From JBDHXE01 sp035445085 (lineage in GTDB: Bacteria; Bacteroidota; Ignavibacteria; Kapaibacteriales; UBA2268), in contig DAOMQA010000004.1 of the NCBI GenBank assembly GCA_035445085.1, positions 121,936 to 185,935 of the forward strand: a DNA stretch of 64,000 bases, in the 5' to 3' direction. Shown here in pieces: positions 26,814 through 37,400 of this stretch. Position numbers and translations under genes: made by a program. Under the pieces are notes generated by a model that was not told the DNA's origin, made no database searches, and was given only the letters and a program-made list of their open reading frames with translations. Numbering within the stretch: the stretch's first letter is position 1; the number at the start of each line of letters is the position of its first letter.

Positions 26814-27524
26814 TTATCCTTTATTACTTAATATACTATTAAACATTGAAATTGAAGAAATCGCAGCCGTTTCCGCCCTTAACCTACTATCTCCTATTTT
26901 AAATATTGTCGTCGTTTCGTTATTCGAAAAGACTCTTAATTCTTCTTCGCTTAACCCACCTTCAGGTCCAATAATTATGAGTGAATTTCTCTCTACTTCC
27001 GAACCCGAAAGATTATTTCCACTAATATCCGCTACAAATATTTGTGAAAAGTAATATTTTTTTTCGATTATTTCAAATATATTATTTAAAAAAAATAGAT
27101 TTGTTAGTCTGCTACGCATAGACTGTTGAAAGGCAGCTAAAATTTTTGACTCTAATCGCTCTCTCTTATATTCTTTTTTGCCAGAATATTTAGATTTCGC
27201 CACATAAATATTACTAACTCCTAATTCTACAGCTTTCTCTACCGCAAATTCCATCCTATCCTTATTATCTAAAGAAGCTAACAAAATTGACAAATTATAA
27301 TTATTTTCATTTTTGTTTGCTTCTACATATTTATGTACCTTAAACATCGTTGTTTGCTTATCGCTATAAAAATTACCTATGGCAGCAATACCTTTACCAT
27401 TAGAAACAAAAACTTCTTCATTTTGCTTAAGCCTAAGCGCTCTAATATGATTAATTATATTAGAATTTTTAATAATAAGCTCGCCAATATCTAAGTCAAA
27501 ATCTACTAAATATATACTTTCCAC
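26814..27524 (-). CDS. rsmE: 16S rRNA (uracil1498-N3)-methyltransferase
   Basis: A 236-residue SPOUT-class enzyme. HIRALRLKQNEEVFVSNG (N-terminal PUA-like part), FAVEKAVELGVSNI, LIIIGPEGGLSEEEL (SAM-binding knot) and the near-C-terminal LGDSRLRAETA-equivalent IGDSRLRAETAAISSI are the family motifs. It methylates U1498 of 16S rRNA. Length is normal. Confidence 0.94.
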   Translation of the reverse strand: MESIYLVDFDLDIGELIIKNSNIINHIRALRLKQNEEVFVSNGKGIAAIGNFYSDKQTTMFKVHKYVEANKNENNYNLSILLASLDNKDRMEFAVEKAVELGVSNIYVAKSKYSGKKEYKRERLESKILAAFQQSMRSRLTNLFFLNNIFEIIEKKYYFSQIFVADISGNNLSGSEVERNSLIIIGPEGGLSEEELRVFSNNETTTIFKIGDSRLRAETAAISSISMFNSILSNKG

Positions 27525-27558
27525 TAATTAATACCTTTTTTCATTACTAAAATAATCG

Positions 27559-27566
27559 TATTTTTG
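27559..27566 (+). promoter_or_regulatory. Candidate -7 element for the PgpH-like HD gene
   Basis: TATTTTTG (TAnnTTTG) 29 nt upstream of the ATG at 27595, with no clear TTTG at -33. Confidence 0.45.
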
Positions 27567-27594
27567 GTTTTATTGATTAAAAATCAGTTTCAAA

Positions 27595-29796
27595 ATGAAG
27601 AATATTAAAGAAACTTTATATAATAAGATAGTACAAGAGCGACTTAGCTCAAATATCAACTTTGGTAATAGCAATAACAATAGTAATATAAAATATATTA
27701 TTATTAGTATAACTTTCATTATTATTTCTTTTTTCTTTGTATTTCATATTGAGAACAAAGATATTAGTAAAAATGAACATAGGTTGCAAGTTGGAATGAT
27801 TTGGGAAGACCCACCTTTAATAGCTGACTTTGCATTTCCAATTTATAAAAATTATGAAGAATATATATCGCAACGTAATTTAGAGTCAGAAAAAGCACTA
27901 CCCGTATTTATTTTAGATAATTCTGTTAAAGTTAATGCCATAAAATATGTTAATAATACTTTAAATATTATTAGAGATACGCCAGATATTATCAGCGACG
28001 CTGGTTTATCAAAAAAGGATATTATATTTTTTGATTTAATGGCTAAAAGCCAAAAAGACTTAAGTATTACTAGTTTAAGAGCGTTTCTATTAAATTATAT
28101 TGATAATATTTATAACAGAGGTTATGTAAATGTAGCATCTGACAAATTAAACAATAATGAAATTATAGTTCAAATTGGAGCTAACCGTAGGTATTTGCTA
28201 CAAACCGAATATTTAATAGATAAGACAATTTTTATCGAGCAAGCTCAAGATAAGTCAAAAAGTATTTTAAATCCTAATGTGCAAAGCTTAGCTTTACTCA
28301 TCTTAAATAAGTTAAATACTCCAAATTTAGTATTTAGCAAAGATTTGACTGATAAAAATATGATTCAAGCTATGGAATCTGTTCCAAGGACCTTGGGTAT
28401 AGTACGAGCAGGTGAAATTATTGTCAATAATGGCGATAAACTAAGCACCGCAACAATACAAAGGATAACATCTTACCAAAGTTCTAAACAATTAATCAGT
28501 GATACAAGATATGGATTGTTCTATTATTTAAGTAACATTGGACAATCAGCAATGATATTAATGATATTGGTTGTATACTTGTTAATACTTAGAAAGCGAA
28601 TTGTCAATGACCCTGTGCAATTAATAATAATTATGTTACAATTAATAATAATTGCAATAATCTCATGGTTTACGGGTAATTATATAACATCTTACCCAAC
28701 AGAGTTTTTTATTGTAATACCATCTTTTGCAATGCTAAGTACAATTGTTTTTGATTCAAGAACAGCTTTTGTTCTAACCCTATCTATGGGGCTTATTGCA
28801 GCAGGGATAAGGAATAATGATTATATTTTAAGCCTTATTATGTTATTTTCTGGAACAATTGCTTCATTTACTGTAAGAGATATACAGAATAGAACTCAAG
28901 TTTATCAATCTATGTTTTTTATTTTTATTGCTTATTTATTATCAATCCTAATTTCTGTAACAGATAATTCATTATCCCTCGATATTATAATAATTAATAT
29001 TCTTTTAGCAGTTGTTGGCTCCGTAATAGCCCCAATTATAACCTTTGGTTTATTATTTTTAATTGAGAATTTTACTAATTTTGCTAGCGACCTAAGAATA
29101 AAAGAATATGATAAATTAGACCACCCTTTGCTATTAAAGCTATCTGAAATAGCACCCGGTACCTTTCAGCATACTATGTCGGTAGCAATGCTTGTGGAAC
29201 GCTGTGCTCGCGAAATTAATGCCAACCCCTTATTAGCAAAAGTTTCAACATATTATCATGATATCGGCAAAATGACCAAGCCGGAGTATTTTACTGAAAA
29301 TCAAATCGGAATTGGTAACAAACATGACTTAATATCACCCAAAAAAAGTGCTACTATTATTATTGATCACGTGAACGAGGGAGTAAAATTAGCTAAACAA
29401 TATAATTTACCCCAAAGAATGATTGATTTTATACCTATGCACCATGGCACAACCTTAGTTAAACATTTTTATGCAAAAGCCTTGGAAGAAGTAAGTGAAA
29501 ATAGTATTGATGAAAATGATTTTAGATACCCAGGTCCCAAGCCAAGAACTAAAGAAGCTGTAATTTTGATGATTTGCGATAGCGCTGAAGCAATTTCTAG
29601 AATAGAGAGTAAATCTATATCTGAGATTGAGCAAATTATTGATAATAATATTAAAGATAGGATTAATGATGGTCAATTTAATGAATCCGATATTACATTA
29701 AAAGAATTAGAAATCATCAAGCAAACAATAGCAAAAACTATAATTGGAATGACACATAAACGAGTAAGCTATAAAGAAATGCCTAAGGATAAGTAA
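27595..29796 (+). CDS. 7TM-HD phosphohydrolase, PgpH-like cyclic-di-AMP phosphodiesterase
   Basis: A 733-residue membrane protein: one N-terminal helix (about 33-50), an extracytoplasmic domain (about 55-295), seven membrane helices (about 310-490), and a cytosolic HD domain. The HD residues are visible: FQHTMSVAML (His about 523), YYHDIGKMTKP (HD about 554-555) and PMHHGTT. This architecture is that of PgpH enzymes that hydrolyse c-di-AMP. Length fits the family (roughly 700-750). No diadenylate cyclase is in the window. The xer gene starts 2 nt downstream, so the two are cotranscribed. Confidence 0.9.
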   Translation: MKNIKETLYNKIVQERLSSNINFGNSNNNSNIKYIIISITFIIISFFFVFHIENKDISKNEHRLQVGMIWEDPPLIADFAFPIYKNYEEYISQRNLESEKALPVFILDNSVKVNAIKYVNNTLNIIRDTPDIISDAGLSKKDIIFFDLMAKSQKDLSITSLRAFLLNYIDNIYNRGYVNVASDKLNNNEIIVQIGANRRYLLQTEYLIDKTIFIEQAQDKSKSILNPNVQSLALLILNKLNTPNLVFSKDLTDKNMIQAMESVPRTLGIVRAGEIIVNNGDKLSTATIQRITSYQSSKQLISDTRYGLFYYLSNIGQSAMILMILVVYLLILRKRIVNDPVQLIIIMLQLIIIAIISWFTGNYITSYPTEFFIVIPSFAMLSTIVFDSRTAFVLTLSMGLIAAGIRNNDYILSLIMLFSGTIASFTVRDIQNRTQVYQSMFFIFIAYLLSILISVTDNSLSLDIIIINILLAVVGSVIAPIITFGLLFLIENFTNFASDLRIKEYDKLDHPLLLKLSEIAPGTFQHTMSVAMLVERCAREINANPLLAKVSTYYHDIGKMTKPEYFTENQIGIGNKHDLISPKKSATIIIDHVNEGVKLAKQYNLPQRMIDFIPMHHGTTLVKHFYAKALEEVSENSIDENDFRYPGPKPRTKEAVILMICDSAEAISRIESKSISEIEQIIDNNIKDRINDGQFNESDITLKELEIIKQTIAKTIIGMTHKRVSYKEMPKDK

Positions 29797-29797
29797 T

Positions 29798-30724
29798 TTG
29801 AATATAGAGTTATTACCTGATTATCATAGAAAACAACAGCAATTTATAAACTATATAAAGTTTGAAAAGGGTTTAGCACAAAATTCAATCAATTCTTACC
29901 AAATTGACCTAAATCAATATTTTATATTTTTGATAAATATAAATAAAACGAAGGTTAATGAAATTACAAGTACAGAAATTGAATTATTCTTAAAGGCATT
30001 ATATGATTTAGAATTATCCCAATCTACACGTTCTCGCTATCTATCTTCCATCAAATCCTTTCATAAGTTTTTATATTCAAATAAATTAATAAATTCAGAT
30101 CCAAGCGAAAATATTGAATTTACTCGTAATAAACGTGAACTTCCAGATACTTTATCATTTCAAGATATTGATAATTTATTGCAATCTATTGATACGACTT
30201 CACTACATGGAATTAGGGATAGGAGTATGATAGAAACCTTATATGCTTGTGGGCTTAGAGTTTCGGAACTTATAAATTTAACAAAAAAAGATATAATTGC
30301 CGAATCCGAGATTGTTAGGGTATTTGGCAAGGGCTCGAAAGAACGAATTGTACCCATTGGTTCGCAAGCTTTAGCTTGGATAAATAAATATTTGAATGAG
30401 GTTAGGGGCAATATTATAAATAGCTCCCTTACAAATGATATACTATATTTAAATTTAAGAGGTAAACAACTTACACGTATGGGAGTTTGGAAAATTATTA
30501 AAGCATATTCTGATAAGATAGGATTAAAAAATGTTCATCCCCATACTTTTCGGCATTCCTTCGCCACACATTTATTGGAAGGCGGAGCCGACCTCAGAGC
30601 TGTGCAAGAAATGTTAGGGCATTCAGATATATCCACAACACAGATTTATACTCATATAGATAGAGATTTTATTAAAGAAGTACATAGAAATTTCCACCCT
30701 TTAGAGCGAAATTTTAAAAATTAA
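29798..30724 (+). CDS. xerD: Tyrosine recombinase XerC/XerD
   Basis: A 308-residue Xer recombinase beginning with TTG at 29798, directly after the HD gene. The N-terminal SAM-like DNA-binding domain (about 10-100) is followed by the catalytic set: Arg in YACGLRVSEL (about R153), Lys in GKGSKER, HTFRHSFATHLLEGGADLR (H and R about 249-252), LGHSDISTTQIYTH (His and Tyr nucleophile). Such enzymes resolve chromosome dimers at dif with FtsK (present at 9.6 kb). XerC and XerD cannot be separated by eye; no mobile-element context is seen, favouring the housekeeping role. Confidence 0.92.
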   Translation: MNIELLPDYHRKQQQFINYIKFEKGLAQNSINSYQIDLNQYFIFLININKTKVNEITSTEIELFLKALYDLELSQSTRSRYLSSIKSFHKFLYSNKLINSDPSENIEFTRNKRELPDTLSFQDIDNLLQSIDTTSLHGIRDRSMIETLYACGLRVSELINLTKKDIIAESEIVRVFGKGSKERIVPIGSQALAWINKYLNEVRGNIINSSLTNDILYLNLRGKQLTRMGVWKIIKAYSDKIGLKNVHPHTFRHSFATHLLEGGADLRAVQEMLGHSDISTTQIYTHIDRDFIKEVHRNFHPLERNFKN

Positions 30725-30745
30725 ATTAATCTAAATCATAATCCC

Positions 30746-31339
30746 CTATTTTAAAGATAATTTCTTTTCCCAAAAAGCCTGATTATTAATATTATTCATT
30801 GTTTTAGACACTCCATCTTTAATGAGAATCTCTAAAGACAAAACTGCTTTATTCATCATCAATTTTAACTTTTCCTCTTCTTCAGTTGGAAATTTACCTA
30901 GCACATAATCTACTAACTCACCGGGTCCAAATTTGTTATCTATTCCGCATCTTAGTCTATAAAATTCGTTAGAATTTAATTCGGATATAATAGAACTAAT
31001 ACCATTGTGCCCTCCATCACTCCCACCTTTTTTAAGCTGTATCCTACCTGTTTGGAAATTATATTCATCCACAATTACAACTATCTTATCATTGCTTAGA
31101 GAATATTTATTTTTTATCTTAATAGCTGCCTCACCTGATAAATTCATATAAGTAGTAGGCATAGCGACAAATATTTTCTTGTTAGCATATTCGATTATAG
31201 AGTAATTATAAATTAAAGTACTTTGAATAGAAGCATTATGTTTTTTGATAAAAGATTCTGCAACCATCCAACCTATATTATGCCTGGTATGCTCATATTT
31301 TGTGCCGGGATTACCAAGCCCAAGTATTAAATAGTCCAT
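30746..31339 (-). CDS. pth: Peptidyl-tRNA hydrolase
   Basis: A 197-residue enzyme from the ATG at 31339, which gives MDYLILGLGNPGTKYEHTRH with the catalytic Asn10 and His20 in the normal position. The frame is open 27 codons further upstream, but that extension is hydrophobic and atypical. GGSDGGHNG and the RLRCGID region follow as expected. It releases peptides from stalled peptidyl-tRNA. Confidence 0.96.
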   Translation of the reverse strand: MDYLILGLGNPGTKYEHTRHNIGWMVAESFIKKHNASIQSTLIYNYSIIEYANKKIFVAMPTTYMNLSGEAAIKIKNKYSLSNDKIVVIVDEYNFQTGRIQLKKGGSDGGHNGISSIISELNSNEFYRLRCGIDNKFGPGELVDYVLGKFPTEEEEKLKLMMNKAVLSLEILIKDGVSKTMNNINNQAFWEKKLSLK

Positions 31340-31494
31340 TTCAATATAAATAAAAATCGTATTTAACGTAGATAGTATCAAAGTATTTATAAAATATTTG
31401 AACATTATAGATTTTAGCAATAAGTAGCTAATTTAAGCAATAAATTTAAACATATTTAGTCTATACTAAGAAAGTATAAATATAGGAGCAATTT

Positions 31495-31902
31495 ATGAAG
31501 AGAATTTTTGGAATTTGCATTATATCAATTGCTTTATTAGCAATATCTTGCTCAACAGGTATCAAATTTCCACCATCATATAAAGTGCCTGCAGCTAATA
31601 TTACGCTTAAAATCAAACCTTTAGAAAGTGGCAATCAAGAAATTTATATAAAGGCTGAATACTTAGCCGCCCCTGAAAGGTTAAACCCTAAGCGAAATGT
31701 TTATGTCGTTTGGGCAGCCACTATGAACGAGGGTATTAGAAATTTAGGTATCATTGACAATGAAAATGCTGAAACGGTCAAGTTTGAAACTTTAACACCG
31801 TTTAAACTTTCTGAAATATTTATTACTGCCGAAGACATAGGTAGCATTGGACAACCTGCTGGTGAGGAAGTAGCACGCATTGATGTAAAAGGAATAAAAT
31901 AG
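31495..31902 (+). CDS. Small lipoprotein of unknown function
   Basis: A 135-residue protein with a lipoprotein signal peptide ending LLAISCSTG (lipobox Cys19). The mature part is a small beta-rich domain (TLKIKPLESGNQEIYIKAEY and NVYVVWAATMNEGIRNLG). A good AGGAG-like ribosome site (TAGGAGCAA) precedes the ATG. It ends in a strong terminator, so it is monocistronic. The function is not recognised. Confidence 0.8.
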   Translation: MKRIFGICIISIALLAISCSTGIKFPPSYKVPAANITLKIKPLESGNQEIYIKAEYLAAPERLNPKRNVYVVWAATMNEGIRNLGIIDNENAETVKFETLTPFKLSEIFITAEDIGSIGQPAGEEVARIDVKGIK

Positions 31903-31934
31903 CAACCTAAACATATAAAAAACTTTATTATATC

Positions 31935-31971
31935 AAATAGACCATAGATAATATCAGGGTCTATTTTTTTT
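31935..31971 (+). terminator. Rho-independent terminator after the small lipoprotein gene
   Basis: AAATAGACC (31935-31943) pairs with GGTCTATTT (31958-31966), 14-nt loop, followed by a T run to 31971. It sits 33 nt downstream of the stop. Confidence 0.8.
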
Positions 31972-32043
31972 ATTAATATTTAAGTATCTATTATTTGAAA
32001 CTAAAATTCTATATGTCCGTTTATACTTTAAAAAGGAGGAGTT

Positions 32044-32913
32044 ATGAAATACATCACATTAATCGTACTCACAATTTTAATGTTGTCTTGTAGCAGTACA
32101 AATCAAAGTTCATATTTTGGTTATAATAATAACCCTAAGGAAGAGGAAACTTATAATGATGGTATTATAACATATAATTCAAGTAATGATACAGAGTTAG
32201 ATAATGAATATTATAATAGCGATGACTTAAATTCGGCAGGCAATATAAACAATTATTATATTTTGCCTCCAAGTATGTATAGTCCTTGGGATTATCCTAG
32301 ATTTGGATATTATAATAATCCTTATATCTCATATTATTATTGGAATAATTGGGATTATTATAGCCCATTTTCATATTGGTCTTACAATCCTTATTATTAT
32401 AATTATTATCATCATCATTATTATGATCACTTCTATTATGACAAGCATTATGGGAATAATAATTTAGATCAAAAAGTCCCTCGTAAGGATTATAGAGACT
32501 TCGGTGTTTCACGCGGTGAGTATGGTTCGCCATCAAGAACCGTTACCTCAAGTTCTAGCTCAAGGGATAACAATACATCACCAAGTGGCTCAATCAGAGA
32601 GGCAAGTTCTTCTCCACGTAGAGAAAGAAGCACTAATAGCTATAATACACCAAAAGAAAGTAGCCCAGAATATCAAAATACAAGGGTAAACTCTGAGGCA
32701 CAAGAATACAAGAGAAGTGAATCTAACAGCGAAAGAAAAGACAATAATATTAGGCAAAGTACTCCACGTTACGAATCGCCTAATAGAACAAATGAAAGGT
32801 CTCCATCAAATAATGGAAATATAAATAGTAGCCCATCACGAAATAGTAATAATAGCTCGCCTTCGCGCGGTTCAGAATCTAGAACTGAAGGCTCTGGGCA
32901 AAGAAGACGATAA
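32044..32913 (+). CDS. Low-complexity Tyr/Asn-rich then Ser/Arg-rich lipoprotein
   Basis: A 289-residue protein with a lipoprotein signal (LTILMLSCSSTNQ, Cys about 16). The middle third (about 75-140) is dominated by Tyr, Asn, Trp and His (YYWNNWDYYSPFSYWSYNPY, then a His/Tyr cluster). The C-terminal half (about 150-289) is Ser/Arg/Asn/Pro-rich with repeated SPS and SSPSR patterns. An AGGAGG-type site (AAAGGAGGAGTT) precedes the start. The composition suggests an intrinsically disordered surface-anchored tail. The function is unknown. The FadL-like gene starts 21 nt downstream. Confidence 0.75.
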   Translation: MKYITLIVLTILMLSCSSTNQSSYFGYNNNPKEEETYNDGIITYNSSNDTELDNEYYNSDDLNSAGNINNYYILPPSMYSPWDYPRFGYYNNPYISYYYWNNWDYYSPFSYWSYNPYYYNYYHHHYYDHFYYDKHYGNNNLDQKVPRKDYRDFGVSRGEYGSPSRTVTSSSSSRDNNTSPSGSIREASSSPRRERSTNSYNTPKESSPEYQNTRVNSEAQEYKRSESNSERKDNNIRQSTPRYESPNRTNERSPSNNGNINSSPSRNSNNSSPSRGSESRTEGSGQRRR

Positions 32914-32934
32914 ATAGTAATTAGGAAAGTACTT

Positions 32935-34365
32935 ATGAGAAAGCAATTAATAATAATTGTTAGTTTAATAATATTGCCAATAGCTTTAAAAGCACAATTT
33001 ATTGAAGATGCACTACGATATTCTAAGCCAAATGGAACAATTAGCCCGAGAGTAGCAGCTTTAGGCGTATCGTATATAGGTTTAGCTGATGACTATGGCG
33101 CATTATTTTATAATCCCGCTGGGCTAACGCTTGTACAGAAATCAGAGTTGAATATCGGTTTAGGATTTAAACGAAATACAAGTGAAACAAATTTTTTATC
33201 TCAAGCCAATCTATTTAATTCAAATAGTGAATACATTACAAATTTAGGTATTGTTTCTGGCTTTGTAAAAGATGGAAAGAAAATTTCTGTTGGTATAGGG
33301 TATTTTAGGGAAAGTGATTTTTACAATACTTTAGAATTTTCTGCCATGAACCCTAATTCGTCTATTATAGCAAGTGAAACAAAGTTCGGACCAAATGTAG
33401 ATGCAGATAATTGGGCTTACGAACTTTATTTATCAAATAAATCAAATTCCTCTGGCTATTCTACTCCTTATACTGATAGCTTAGTACAGACATCTTTTAT
33501 AAATGAATCTGGCGGATTACATAACTTAAGTGGAGGTATCGCATTTGATATAAATGAAAATATCTCAATGGGAGCGGCATTAATAGGCAAATGGGGAACT
33601 TATGGATATAAAAGGGATTACAAAGAAAGCGATGGTTTAGGTGTTTACTCTAATACTTCTATTGATGGATATTCTTTATCAGAACTTAGGCTTAAAGAAG
33701 ACATTTCACAGAGAGTAAGCGGCATTTCAGGTAGCTTAGGCATTATTGTAAAATATGCGGATTTCTTAAGAGCTAGTGCTAATATTAAGTTTCCTACTTG
33801 GTATAGAATAGAAGAATCATTCACGAAAAGATTAGATGCAAGTTATAGGGCTCAGAATTCAAGGTTTTTTGAATATAAAGGTGAAAATTCATATAATCTC
33901 ACAAGCCCATTTATATACTCTGCTGGCGTTTCATTTAATTATTCAGGAATAACCTTTTCCACAGGAGTAGAATATTCCGATGTTAGCCAACTTAAATTCA
34001 GCGATGCAAGTTCACAATTGTTAGACCTCAATGATCAAATTGTGAAAGAACTGATTGGTCAAACGACTTGGGGCTTTGGCTTGGAATATGAACCTGGTAT
34101 AATACCATTTGTTGGAAGAATTAGTTTTTCACAGACTAGTTCACCCTACTCCTTTGATGTTGCAAATGCTTACAAGACAGTTTTAGGCTTGGGATTAGGT
34201 GCTTATGTTAGCGAAGGAGTTAGATTAGATGCTGTATTTCAATGGCAAGAATTTGGCGAGCTAAGAACAAATTACACTGATGCCAATTATATATCTGAAT
34301 ATACAAGATATTTTCTTAATAACAAACCTCTGATCATTTCCTTCGGTATAACATATAGATACTAA
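32935..34365 (+). CDS. Outer-membrane transport protein of the OmpP1/FadL family
   Basis: A 476-residue outer-membrane beta-barrel with signal peptide (IIIVSLIILPIALKAQF, cleavage after about 21) and the family N-terminal block ALGVSYIGLADDYGALFYNP followed by AGLT. The rest alternates in amphipathic strands and ends in an aromatic residue pattern (ISFGITYRY), as expected for BAM-dependent folding. FadL proteins take up hydrophobic compounds. It is probably cotranscribed with the preceding lipoprotein. Confidence 0.85.
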   Translation: MRKQLIIIVSLIILPIALKAQFIEDALRYSKPNGTISPRVAALGVSYIGLADDYGALFYNPAGLTLVQKSELNIGLGFKRNTSETNFLSQANLFNSNSEYITNLGIVSGFVKDGKKISVGIGYFRESDFYNTLEFSAMNPNSSIIASETKFGPNVDADNWAYELYLSNKSNSSGYSTPYTDSLVQTSFINESGGLHNLSGGIAFDINENISMGAALIGKWGTYGYKRDYKESDGLGVYSNTSIDGYSLSELRLKEDISQRVSGISGSLGIIVKYADFLRASANIKFPTWYRIEESFTKRLDASYRAQNSRFFEYKGENSYNLTSPFIYSAGVSFNYSGITFSTGVEYSDVSQLKFSDASSQLLDLNDQIVKELIGQTTWGFGLEYEPGIIPFVGRISFSQTSSPYSFDVANAYKTVLGLGLGAYVSEGVRLDAVFQWQEFGELRTNYTDANYISEYTRYFLNNKPLIISFGITYRY

Positions 34366-34383
34366 CGCAAAAGAAATTATATT

Positions 34384-34419
34384 AAAGTAAGGCAGATTGA
34401 TAAAAATCTGCCTTACTTT
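34384..34419. terminator. Perfect 15-bp bidirectional terminator between convergent genes
   Basis: AAAGTAAGGCAGATT (34384-34398) pairs perfectly with AATCTGCCTTACTTT (34405-34419) over a 6-nt loop. It serves both the FadL-like gene (plus) and the subtilase (minus), which converge here. Confidence 0.85.
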
Positions 34420-34457
34420 ATAAATGTTATTTAAATTCAAATGATATGAATTTGCAT

Positions 34458-37400
34458 TTACTTTATAACTAAAAATTTAGCAATCTTAATATTGTTCAAA
34501 TAACTTACCTTTATAAAATATAAGCCTATTGGCAAATTACTTATATCAATTTTTTCGTGAGATTTATAATTTTTATATTGTTTGATTATTTTGCCATCAA
34601 TACCTATAATCTCAAAATTCAAAATACCGTCCAAATTCAATAATATATAGTCCATAGCAGGGTTAGGATAGATTACGCTAAAAGGTAAGCTATCTTCTTT
34701 AATTACAGATGGGTCGTCACAGTAAGCACTTAAAAAGTATTGAATGTTATTTGAAGCATTACTGCTTTCTATTGTTAGCGTATCGTAATATATACCAGAC
34801 CTTGTAGGTGCAAACCTTATTTTTGCATCATATAATATACATGGGGCAAAATACTTAGGGAATGTTTTATCAATAATAAAAGCTCCTTCAGAACTTGCCG
34901 CAAAGCGATAAATTAGTTTATCAACAATACCATTACCACTATTGTTAGCAAAAATTGTTTTTGTTTGCGATGTTTGATTTATTTTAACTGTATCAAAACT
35001 TAAGGTATTTGTCCCTGCAATGGCTAATACTCTTTTTGCACTTGGATTCACATTATCTACATCAGAGAAGTATAAGTTACTATTCAGTTGCCAAATCCGC
35101 AACCCGCAAGAATCTATATTTTCAACGCTCAATTGCAAAGGCTCGTATTTTGATTCATTATTTAATATATAACTCCATGACTTAAAATAATTTTCAGTAT
35201 AAATTATCTGTCCACTTTCTAATATACAATAAATAAATTCAGTATTTTCTAAAAAAAATGCTTTAATTATTTTATTAGGTAATACAAATGTTCTATCTTC
35301 CCATATTTCGCCCAAGTCATTAGAAAAAATGAACTTAGTTTCACTACTATCTTGAGTAATTACTCCTAAAGTGTTACTACTTGATAATATTACTATCTTA
35401 TCTTTATTTAAGTTATTATATTTTTTTAGCTTATCCCACTTTTGGGCTATTGAATCAGAATAAAAAATATTTCCTGATTTTGTTAATAGTACCGCTGCAT
35501 TATTCTTGTAAGCATAATGAACAATAGAATCTATTACATTCAAATCATTATTATTTTGCTCTACCCAAGAAATGCCACCATCATCACTAGTTTTGACCTT
35601 AATATTATTATCTTTATCGTTCCCTATTACCACCCCATTCATTTTATTAAAAAAATGAATATCATTAATATTCTTAAAACTCATATCCAAAGTATTAAAC
35701 GAAAAACCAGAATTTGTTGTTCTCGCTAATTCAACATTATCAATTGGATTGTTAGATCGCAGTGCTACTATTGCTTCACTTTCGTCAAAAGGGTAAATAG
35801 CCATAGGTTCTTTACTAATTATAATTGGCTCATTATGTTTATTAAAAGAGAAAATTATGCCTTTGCTGTTAATAGATTTACTTCCTATTGCCCATAGCGC
35901 ATATTTTGAAGGGCTTTTAATCGTTTTCCATATATTATAATTGCCATCTTTAAATTTTTGTGCTATAAGAAATCGTGTACTTGTTTCTAATTTAAAAGGA
36001 ATATGCAATACTTCTAAATTCTTAAAATTATCTGCTTTAAGAATTACCAATATAGGAATATCCCCTTCAAAGTACGGCACTGAAGATGATAACTTAATTT
36101 TTAATTCTAAATTGAAGCTCTTATTTGAATCCAATACACTAAAATTAAAATGCTTTTGATTTAATTCTACAAAACTGACTAAAGGAATTAGCTCTAGGGA
36201 AACATTAGTTGCTTTTGAAGTATAATTATATAGCTCAATATTTAGATTTCGCTCTTTCTCTATTAAATCTAAGTATTTAGTATCTTCTAGGTAATAATCC
36301 TGTATAGTAATGATTGGATTATGATAATTCTCAATGTAATTATTTCTTAAACTTCCTACAGCATTAACAGCACCCCAATATTTTGATGTATCCGATTCTA
36401 CTATATTTCTGATTGGGAGAGCATTTGTTCTTAAATGTGTTACTATTTGTTTATAATTCCAAGTTGGGTGTATCAACTTAATTAAGGCTACTAATGAAGT
36501 AATAATTGGGCTTGCCATAGATGTTCCACTCTTTACGTCATATTGGTTATCTTGGATGGTAGAATATATATTGTATCCTGGTGCAAATATATCTACTCCC
36601 CAACCATAATTTGAAAAGCTCGTAAGAGTTCTATCATTTTTAATTGCTCCAACTGTTATTACATTATTTAAGTTTGCTGGGGTAATATTCGGATGCTGCC
36701 CATTATCAAAGTCAAAATTACCAGCAGCACAAACTATAATTGAACCATTTTCTACGACATAGTCAGCTATATCTTGAGCTAATGGATTATATTCATCGCT
36801 AAGCCAACTACAATTAATTACTTTAGCCCCCCTATTTAGAGCATACAGAATACCTTCAAAAGGCTTAATTACATCGCTTGAAATAGCTATATTATCAATT
36901 GTAATTTTAACGGGAATATAAGAGATATTATATGCCAATGATGCTATCCCAGTACTATTATTGGTTTCAGCAGAGCAAATACCAGCCACATGCGTTCCAT
37001 GATTGTTTGTTTTAAATGCAGGTACTACATCATTGTCTGGTTTAAACTTTTCGTCAGCAGCTTCTATACTACTAATATTACCAATAAAATCCCAGCCATA
37101 ATAATCATCTATAAAACCATTATTATCATTATCTTTGCCATCATTCGGTATTTCATTATGATTTATTTTTATATTGTTTACTAAATCTAGGTTATTGAGA
37201 AATACACCAGAATCTACAATACCAACAGCTATTGATGAGTCGCCCTTTATAATTTTCCAAATATCATTAACTTGCATGGAGTCCAAATAATTAGTCATAT
37301 TATTTAATGGGTCGTTCGAGTTAATAGCACTTAGTTTATAAATACGTTTGGGCACAACATATTCAAATTCATTACTTGCTTGTAATAGCTTTGCGATAGA

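Noticed and set aside
31340..31420. N-terminal extension of peptidyl-tRNA hydrolase
   Set aside because: The hydrophobic 27-codon extension is atypical; the ATG at 31339 places catalytic residues at the normal positions.
32297..32536. Minus-strand His/Asn-rich frame
   Set aside because: It is antisense to the Tyr/Asn-rich lipoprotein gene; repetitive composition makes all frames open.
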